Assembly (NCBI GenBank): GCA_030145365.1
Contig: JAQYVS010000113.1
Span: 1-9,585 of the forward strand
DNA length: 9,585 nucleotides
DNA from: Desulfofustis sp.
Lineage (GTDB): Bacteria > Desulfobacterota > Desulfobulbia > Desulfobulbales > Desulfocapsaceae
Direction: 5' to 3'
The first letter of the stretch is position 1, and each line of letters opens with the position of its first letter. Shown here one piece after another: positions 1 through 5,102 of this stretch. The translations under genes were made by a program, and so were the position numbers. Below the pieces are notes generated by a model that was given only the letters and a program-made list of their open reading frames with translations, was not told where the DNA came from and did no database searches.

Positions 1-31
1 AGGCCGCTAACAACGATGCTTTTCTTTTCAT
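1..31 (-). CDS. 5' end of a leftward gene, probable signal-peptide protein (partial)
   Basis: Only the first ten codons are inside the window. Read leftward from an ATG at 31-29 they give M-K-R-K-A-S-L-L-A-A and stay open to the edge. A purine-rich Shine-Dalgarno stretch (GAGGGAG, about 39-45 on the minus strand) lies 7 bases upstream of the ATG, which is the main reason to call a real start. Basic residues followed by small and hydrophobic ones look like the start of a Sec signal peptide or a membrane anchor, so an exported or membrane protein is inferred. The gene is divergent from the KamA-like gene. Nothing can be said of its function; ten codons could also arise by chance. Confidence 0.5.
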   Translation of the reverse strand, partial: MKRKASLLAA

Positions 32-397
32 ACTTTTGCTCCCTCTTGTTTACTTTTACTGACTACCCCTCAGACAAAACTGCTGTCTAAAAGACACTGA
101 ACAACTTCCATTTGAAATGAGTCATCTTGATAAAACAGAACTATACATACAAACCGCTCAGAACATAATCAAAACGTATCGGTCCTGCTCAACGTACGGA
201 ATCTCCGATCACCTTACTCGGTAAATGAAATAACTGGTAAATATTAATCATAAAAAAATCAGGCCACAAGTCAAGCCATTTCCAAATTTGACACCGGAGG
301 ATTTCGAAAATATATCTATTAAATATACTAATAATCACTCTCCAATCTGCTGCAAAAAAGGCTTTATTAGACAAACCATCATAGAGGCTGAAAGACA
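32..397. other. Divergent intergenic region (366 bp)
   Basis: This gap separates the leftward partial gene at 31 from the rightward KamA-like gene at 398, so it should hold promoters for both. The best rightward candidate is annotated separately at 288-316. For the leftward gene only weak matches are visible, for example TTGAGC (192-187) and GATTAT (170-165) with a 16-base spacer. A small inverted repeat, AGACA (72-76) and TGTCT (84-88), lies about 40 bases upstream of the leftward start and could be an operator, but the arms are only 5 bp. I see no RNA gene and no credible coding sequence; the leftward open frame across 189-518 lacks a convincing ribosome site and runs into the KamA-like gene. 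Confidence 0.5.
288..316 (+). promoter_or_regulatory. Candidate sigma-70 promoter of the KamA-like gene
   Basis: A perfect -35 box TTGACA (288-293) is followed after a 17-base spacer by TATATC (311-316), a four-of-six match to the -10 consensus, in a locally AT-rich tract. Transcription would begin near 323 and leave an untranslated leader of about 75 bases. This is the best promoter match upstream of the gene. It rests on consensus matching by eye only. Confidence 0.45.
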
Positions 398-1990
398 ATG
401 AACCCAAATAGTGAGCATGCTCATCCTGAGCCAGCTCTAGATAGTTATACAAGAGACCTGCTCGAAGCCTTAGGTGACGACGAGTCCAGCTCCAGAAACA
501 ATCCGGCAGACGAGGCACGGGGCCAGGTAGAGCAGCTCCTCACTCAGGCCATGGGAAACGACTTCACAACACCAATTGTTAATCTCTTCACCTTTTTGCT
601 CCGACAGAAACAGGAGCACGCGTGTTCACCAACTGCGTTTGGCATCGACCGGGCAACACTTGAGCGCCTTGCCTTGAAACACCAGGAAATAGACGAGCAC
701 ATGGTCAGCCTCGGCGGCAGACTCACTCAGGCGTTGCCTATTGCAGCAGAGGCCAATGAACGAGTTGATGCTTACCTTCAAGACCAGGAGGAGATTGCTC
801 CAAGCGGCATCGAAACCTGGGACACGATACTGGAAAATCAGGAGAGAATAAAGAAAAAGCTCTCTATTTCAGACGATGAATGGAACTCGTTTCAGGGGCA
901 AATCCGCAATGCCATCGACTCCATCGACACCCTGGCCGAACTGATCGACTTGCCATCATCGGCAATCGAATCGATTGCCAGGGTCACTCAAACCTATCGA
1001 ATGCGGCTGACTCCCTATTACACCAGTCTGATCATGGCCGCCAACAGCAACGATCCAATCATGCTTCAGGCAATCCCCACGGGTGAGATGATAGACAATG
1101 CCGGCATTGAAATACCGCCGGTCGCAGCCGATCATTCACCGGCCCGACTGATCGATCAATTTTATCCCCGGGTTGTGACTATCAAGGCCACCAACATGTG
1201 TGCAATGTATTGCACCCACTGTCTACGTCTTGCCCATATCGGCCGCAAAGACCAGATCTATTCACGGGACGCTTACACCGAGGCACTTAACTACATCAGG
1301 GCAAACGACAGAATCAGAGACGTTCTGGTGACCGGCGGGGATGCCTTCGTTTTACCCAACTCGATGCTGGAATGGTTATTGGACGAACTCGATGGGATTG
1401 ATCATGTAAAAGTCAAACGGCTCGGGACCAGGGTTCCGGTGACCGTACCGATGCGTGTCGACGATGAACTACTTGACATTATAGAAAAAAGCAACGACAG
1501 AAAACCGATCAGAGTAGTCACTCAAATTAATACCGCCCAGGAAATAACCCCGGTTTCCCGGGATACGTTCCGGCGTATATCAAAACGTTGTTTCACCATT
1601 CTCAACCAGGCTGTTCTGCTCAAAGGTATAAACGACAGCCGGGTCAAAATGTGGAAGCTCTGCGAAACGATCCAGGAAGCCTATGTCAGGCCCTATTATA
1701 TTTTCAATTGCAGCTATCGAAATCCGCAATTCAAACACTTCAGGGTCCCCATTGAGGTGGGCAGAGATATCGTCGAATCGATGTACGGTAATATTTCAGG
1801 CGATGCAATTCCGCGCTACATCGCCACAGCTGGCGGCAAGATCCCATTGCACCGATCCAACGTGGTGAGCAGCGACAACAACACGTATGTTCTGAAAAAA
1901 CCATGGAATAATCAGGAAGCCAGCTATCCCGATGCTGACCCCGCACTCTATGATGACCAGAAATTAAGTTTCGCTCATTACGACAAATAA
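398..1990 (+). CDS. KamA-family radical SAM protein (lysine 2,3-aminomutase-like) with N-terminal extension
   Basis: The family comprises PLP-dependent radical SAM aminomutases that move an amino group between adjacent carbons (lysine 2,3-aminomutase, glutamate 2,3-aminomutase, EpmB). In this 530-residue protein the cluster motif CxxxCxxC is at C268, C272 and C275, followed by R277, which matches the carboxylate-binding Arg of clostridial lysine aminomutase. GGD is at 313-315, TRVPV at 344-348 and LLKGIND at 407-413. K481 in an AGGK segment is the likely PLP lysine. The segment from about 160 to 230, including LTPYY and DP, matches the usual N-terminal part of the enzyme. Residues 1-155 are an extra acidic, helix-rich extension with no domain I recognise. 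The usual VDAPGGGGK loop is about three residues shorter and lacks its Asp, and NHPxEIT reads NTAQEIT. Substrate is therefore uncertain; a plain lysine 2,3-aminomutase assignment is not safe. The ATG at 398 has AGAGG 10 bases upstream. Confidence 0.88.
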   Translation: MNPNSEHAHPEPALDSYTRDLLEALGDDESSSRNNPADEARGQVEQLLTQAMGNDFTTPIVNLFTFLLRQKQEHACSPTAFGIDRATLERLALKHQEIDEHMVSLGGRLTQALPIAAEANERVDAYLQDQEEIAPSGIETWDTILENQERIKKKLSISDDEWNSFQGQIRNAIDSIDTLAELIDLPSSAIESIARVTQTYRMRLTPYYTSLIMAANSNDPIMLQAIPTGEMIDNAGIEIPPVAADHSPARLIDQFYPRVVTIKATNMCAMYCTHCLRLAHIGRKDQIYSRDAYTEALNYIRANDRIRDVLVTGGDAFVLPNSMLEWLLDELDGIDHVKVKRLGTRVPVTVPMRVDDELLDIIEKSNDRKPIRVVTQINTAQEITPVSRDTFRRISKRCFTILNQAVLLKGINDSRVKMWKLCETIQEAYVRPYYIFNCSYRNPQFKHFRVPIEVGRDIVESMYGNISGDAIPRYIATAGGKIPLHRSNVVSSDNNTYVLKKPWNNQEASYPDADPALYDDQKLSFAHYDK

Positions 1991-2013
1991 TCCTCGATAC
2001 TATCCTCCAAAAT

Positions 2014-2048
2014 AAAAAAGGCCCCGGGAACCTCCCGGGGCCTTTTTT
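2014..2048. terminator. Bidirectional intrinsic terminator
   Basis: A perfect inverted repeat of 16 bp, AAAAAAGGCCCCGGGA (2014-2029) and its complement (2033-2048), surrounds a 3-base loop ACC. Each strand ends the GC-rich stem with six T residues. It lies 24 bases after the stop codon of the KamA-like gene and 21 bases beyond the stop of the convergent hibernation-factor gene, so it should terminate both. The symmetric A/T flanks make this the clearest regulatory element in the window. Confidence 0.95.
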
Positions 2049-2068
2049 ATTTACGATTGTATGATCAG

Positions 2069-2602
2069 TTATTTAGCAATCCGGACCCATGAAGCCTGGG
2101 GACCTTTATCACCAAACGATTCACCGTAAATAACGGAATCTCCTTCCATCAGATCGTCCATTTCAACATTTTTCAACGCATTTTCATGGAAATATATTTC
2201 CCGCTCGTCAAAGGTGGTGATAAATCCATATGATTCGTGCGGGGATACCTTGTTAATAACTCCGAAACTGTCGCCATCCATTGGCGAATCAATATGTTTC
2301 TTGATCTTCCTTTTCTTCCTGAGAATCTCCTTGAGTTGCAAAGTAAGGACATCAAACGCTTCAATAAGTAACGGACGAACCTTGTCACCTTTTCTGGTAA
2401 CCACTACCGTGTCGTTCGGTACCGAGGCCACTATTTTGACCTCGAAACCGCCCTCTTTATGATGAGTTGTAGCTTCAATTGTTACTCTGAGGTGCAGCAC
2501 AAAACTGGCGTAGTTCTTGAGTAATTTCTCCTTTTCCTCTTCAATTTTAATTTGCCAGCCTTTTTTCAACTCAACATTACGGGCTTCGACTTTCAGTTCC
2601 AT
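2069..2602 (-). CDS. HPF/RaiA-family ribosome hibernation factor fused to a cold-shock domain
   Basis: This 177-residue protein has two parts. Residues 1 to about 105 resemble the S30AE (HPF/RaiA/YfiA) domain, which binds the small ribosomal subunit in the A/P-site region and silences it during stress or stationary phase. Support comes from the beta-alpha-beta pattern, the ...VTRKGDKVRPLLIEAFD... segment, and the QLKEILRKKRKIKK basic helix end. Residues about 112 to 175 form a cold-shock (CSD/OB-fold) domain with an RNP1-like YGFI (125-128), an RNP2-like IYFHENAL (136-143) and a terminal ASWVRI. The cold-shock part takes the place of the dimerisation domain seen in long HPFs. The ATG at 2602 is well supported by GGAGGA (2613-2608) 5 bases upstream. 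The gene stands alone, convergent with the KamA-like gene and divergent from hemH. Role inferred: ribosome protection with added RNA or rRNA contact. Confidence 0.88.
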   Translation of the reverse strand: MELKVEARNVELKKGWQIKIEEEKEKLLKNYASFVLHLRVTIEATTHHKEGGFEVKIVASVPNDTVVVTRKGDKVRPLLIEAFDVLTLQLKEILRKKRKIKKHIDSPMDGDSFGVINKVSPHESYGFITTFDEREIYFHENALKNVEMDDLMEGDSVIYGESFGDKGPQASWVRIAK

Positions 2603-2625
2603 AGATTTCCTCCATCTAGTGTTCC

Positions 2626-2641
2626 AGCAACATCAGTTGCT
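2626..2641 (-). promoter_or_regulatory. Small hairpin in the leader of the hibernation-factor gene
   Basis: AGCAAC and GTTGCT form a perfect 6-bp inverted repeat around a 4-base loop. On the minus-strand transcript it would end 12 bases before the GGAGGA ribosome-binding site of the HPF-like gene. It could be an RNA stem that tunes translation, or a small operator. No T run follows, so it is not a terminator. A 6-bp stem is near what chance allows. Confidence 0.3.
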
Positions 2642-2816
2642 AAAAACATGCGCCCCGGCAAGCGGAACGCGCCACAACAAACCATCCCCACTGCAATACA
2701 GACAATAGGGAGGCAAAAAATTACAATTAGGATTTTGAAGGGTTTTAGGTTTGATTAGAAATAATCGTGGTCTTAACACTAGGGTTCTCTGATGCTCCAA
2801 AAAAAAATTATCAGTT

Positions 2817-2844
2817 TTGTGTCCCTGTTCTTTTACTATATATT
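2817..2844 (+). promoter_or_regulatory. Candidate hemH promoter
   Basis: TTGTGT (2817-2822) and TATATT (2839-2844) are separated by 16 bases. The -10 box matches consensus at five of six positions and the -35 at only three. Transcription would start near 2851, giving a leader of about 150 bases. Weak by itself; another candidate at 2869-2897 competes. Confidence 0.25.
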
Positions 2845-2998
2845 GCGAGCGGACAGAATCAAGTAAGATTGATATTTTTTAGTGTTCCTAACTTATTTTT
2901 CATTGCGATTTACAACTACCCCCATTCTTTGCTTCTCAGGTGAATATGAATGTGGTAAAAATAAGAGATTATGAACGTATATCGGCGAGGTTTTATCC

Positions 2999-4009
2999 AT
3001 GAACCTCGGTAAAATTGGTATCATTCTTCTCAATATGGGAGGGCCGGAAAAACCTGAAGATGTCAGGCCCTTTCTCTTCAATATTTTTTCAGATCGAGAA
3101 ATCATCCGCCTTGGCCCAGCCTTGCTTCAGAAACCAATTGCCTGGTACATAGCCAGGAAACGTGCACCTAAGAGCATGGCCACCTATGCAAAAATCGGGG
3201 GGGGATCACCAATTGGCCGGATTACTCAAAATCAGCAACGGGCTCTCGAACGAGCTCTTTCACATGCAGGTGATTTTGTCGTGACAACGGCAATGCGCTA
3301 CTGGCAGCCAACGACAGAAACAGCTCTGCAGTATCTGGCAGACAAACAGCTGGACGTCATTGTGGCTTTGAGCCTATATCCTCACTACTCCTGTGCAACA
3401 AGCGGATCTTCGTTAAAAGAGCTCAAACGCTGTCTGAAGGATAATCCGGTGTGCGATAATCTGGTGGAAATCGGCTCATGGCCGGACAATCCTGGCTACA
3501 CCAAATGCCTGGCCGACAAAATCAGCACAGGATTGCAGCAATTTGGCACTGAAGATGTGACACTTTTGTACAGTGCCCATAGTCTGCCGGTCTCTTTTAT
3601 CGAGGAAGGCGACCCCTACGTGGAGCATCTGCAGAAAACCATCGCTGCCCTCGAGACAATTACCGGGAAAAAAGGGACAATCTGCTATCAGAGCAGAAGC
3701 GGTCCGGTGCAGTGGCTAACACCATCAACGCCTGAGATGATTATTGGGTTGGCCGAAGCGGGTTGTACCAACGTATTGATGGTACCGATCAGCTTTGTTT
3801 CCGATCATGTGGAGACATTGGTTGAAATTAATATGCAATACCGTGATCTGGCTGCGGAACACGGCATCAAACTGAAAACCATCGAGTCTCTAAATGATGA
3901 TCCCGACTTTATTGCTGCACTGAAGAGTATTGTCCTTCAATATCTTGAACGACATCACGTATCTATTCAGCGGTCTGACCGGTCTGGAAACGTCTCATCC
4001 GGACATTAA
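2999..4009 (+). CDS. hemH: Ferrochelatase
   Basis: Ferrochelatase inserts ferrous iron into a porphyrin as a late step of haem synthesis, acting in the cytosol or at the inner membrane. The 336-residue length is typical of a bacterial single-domain enzyme. Family features in order: GIILLNMGGPEKPEDVRPFL at the N-terminus, GGGSPI (67-72), AMRYWQP (98-104), SLYPHYS (125-131), the YSAHSLP segment (191-197) carrying the metal-site His194, and SFVSDHVETLVEI (265-277) carrying the conserved acidic Glu272. No cysteine cluster follows the core, so no C-terminal iron-sulfur centre is expected. The ATG at 2999 has CGAGG (2986-2990) 8 bases upstream. The 3' end overlaps rodA, which runs in the opposite direction, by 47 bp with no terminator visible. 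Whether the substrate is protoporphyrin IX or coproporphyrin III cannot be read from the sequence alone. A G8 run (3197-3204) encodes the Gly-rich GGGSPI motif. Confidence 0.95.
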   Translation: MNLGKIGIILLNMGGPEKPEDVRPFLFNIFSDREIIRLGPALLQKPIAWYIARKRAPKSMATYAKIGGGSPIGRITQNQQRALERALSHAGDFVVTTAMRYWQPTTETALQYLADKQLDVIVALSLYPHYSCATSGSSLKELKRCLKDNPVCDNLVEIGSWPDNPGYTKCLADKISTGLQQFGTEDVTLLYSAHSLPVSFIEEGDPYVEHLQKTIAALETITGKKGTICYQSRSGPVQWLTPSTPEMIIGLAEAGCTNVLMVPISFVSDHVETLVEINMQYRDLAAEHGIKLKTIESLNDDPDFIAALKSIVLQYLERHHVSIQRSDRSGNVSSGH

Positions 4010-5084
4010 GGAGAATCCCAAAGGCAAGAAGCGTCGTTAAAAGCGATGAGCCACCATAAGATACAAGGGGCAGCGGAATCCCGACCACAGGTAAAAACCC
4101 GAGAATCATCATCAGATTGATCACCGCCTGCCAGAAAATCAGCATAACGATACCAAATGAGAGAAGCATGCCAAATCGATCCCGGGCAAATGCACTTGAA
4201 TAAAGTCCCCAGAGCAGCATCAGAAAATAGACGGATATAAAAAACAGGCTGCCGATAAATCCCCACTCTTCGCTCCAGACTGCAAACGCAAAGTCGGTAT
4301 GACGCTCCGGCAGAAAATGCAGATGGCCCTGGGTTCCCTCCAGATAGCCTTTACCGAATTTTCCTCCGCTTCCCACCGCAATTTTTGACTGCATGATCTG
4401 ATATCCGTGGCCCATAGGATCTCTTTCCGGGTTCAGAAATGTTTGAATTCTCTGCTTCTGATAGGGCTTGAGCAGCTTTTCCCAGGCAAATAATACGGCC
4501 GCAAGCCCGGTGGTACCGAGTACCGCGTAAACAGTGAATCGCAGCTTTACAAAGATAGTCATAGACATGAAAATAAAGCCGAGCATCAAAGCTGTACCAA
4601 GATCAGGCTGCAGCAATATCAGCAGAAACGGAACAGCCGTCAGCCCTATGGGAACCACCAGCTGACGAATGGTGTAGCCGTCGGTAACCTCCTTACGGGA
4701 GTAATAACTGGCCAGAGTGATGACCAGCATGAGTTTGGCGAGTTCCGAAGGCTGCAGGTTAAAAAAACCTAGGTTGATCCAGCGTTGGGCGCCACCGGCA
4801 GTTTTTCCTATAACTAAGATAGCAATGAGAAGACCAACGACGACGATGTAGAAGACATAATTCCAGAAGTGCAGCTCCTGATAATCAAAGCCAAGAATAA
4901 ACAGGATTGCCGCAAACCCCATAATAAAAAAATAGCCCTGCTTTAAGTAGGGTGGTGTTCCCCAAGGTTTCGGCGGATAAGAGGCGCTGTAGAGATTAAA
5001 CAGAGCCATGCCACAGACCAGAAGAAAAAGAATCAGCAACCACCAGTCAAAATGAGCAAGAAGTCTTCGGTCAAAACGGAACAT
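3963..5084 (-). CDS. rodA: Rod-shape SEDS peptidoglycan glycosyltransferase RodA
   Basis: RodA (MrdB) is the inner-membrane SEDS polymerase that links lipid II into glycan strands during side-wall growth, paired with PBP2. This 373-residue protein is almost wholly membrane segments, beginning with a hydrophobic helix at about 14-32. SEDS landmarks are GGAQRWINLG (97-106) with QPSELAKL (111-118), LLQPDLGTALML (157-168), the extracellular loop FLPERHTDFAFAV (257-269) with the catalytic-type Asp264, EEWGFIG (272-278), and GIPLPLVSYGGSS (335-347). WINLGFF and HTDFAFAV favour RodA over FtsW, as does the neighbouring PBP2 gene. The ATG at 5084 is preceded by a modest CAGGAA site, 18 bp after the mrdA stop. 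It is the last gene of the elongasome operon. Its end lies antisense to the last 47 bases of hemH, and I see no terminator after it. Confidence 0.96.
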   Translation of the reverse strand: MFRFDRRLLAHFDWWLLILFLLVCGMALFNLYSASYPPKPWGTPPYLKQGYFFIMGFAAILFILGFDYQELHFWNYVFYIVVVGLLIAILVIGKTAGGAQRWINLGFFNLQPSELAKLMLVITLASYYSRKEVTDGYTIRQLVVPIGLTAVPFLLILLQPDLGTALMLGFIFMSMTIFVKLRFTVYAVLGTTGLAAVLFAWEKLLKPYQKQRIQTFLNPERDPMGHGYQIMQSKIAVGSGGKFGKGYLEGTQGHLHFLPERHTDFAFAVWSEEWGFIGSLFFISVYFLMLLWGLYSSAFARDRFGMLLSFGIVMLIFWQAVINLMMILGFLPVVGIPLPLVSYGGSSLLTTLLAFGILLNVRMRRFQTGQTAE

Positions 5085-5102
5085 ACAATTTTATTTCCTG
5101 GC

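Larger units (their letters stand above)
2603..2998. other. Divergent intergenic region between the HPF-like gene and hemH (396 bp)
   Basis: No credible gene lies here. Segments from about 2711 rightward are AT-rich, while 2647-2675 is a GC-rich island. The leftward side contains the leader hairpin and ribosome site of the HPF-like gene; I see no confident promoter for that gene. The rightward side contains a candidate hemH promoter at 2817-2844 and a second weak one, TTGATA (2869-2874) with CTTATT (2892-2897). An ATCAA-N6-TTGAT inverted repeat is at 2858-2873, and a run of nine A residues at 2799-2807. A TTGAT-N4-AATAA element at 2751-2764 resembles an FNR/CRP-family box in one half only. 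Confidence 0.5.

Noticed and set aside
189..518. Leftward open frame of about 109 codons upstream of and inside the KamA-like gene
   Set aside because: It overlaps the confidently coding start of the KamA-like gene, has no recognisable domain, and its composition looks like antisense of coding plus AT-rich intergenic sequence.
2652..2680. Possible sigma-54 promoter for the HPF-like gene (minus-strand TGGCGCG...TTGCC)
   Set aside because: The GG and GC elements are separated by 12 bases rather than the required 10, so the match fails despite sigma-54 control of hpf being known elsewhere.
2789..2814. CTGAT...ATCAG inverted repeat flanking a nine-A run as a terminator
   Set aside because: Arms of 5 bp are 16 bases apart and the A/T run lies inside the loop, not after the stem.
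3935..3950. TTCAA-TATC-TTGAA inverted repeat near the hemH/rodA junction as a terminator
   Set aside because: The stem is only 5 bp, AT-rich, lies inside hemH coding sequence and has no T run after it.
3971..3984. CGGTC-T-GACCG and GACCGGTC palindromes in the hemH/rodA overlap
   Set aside because: The loop is too small for a hairpin, there is no T tract, and both strands are coding here, so the palindromes are likely incidental.
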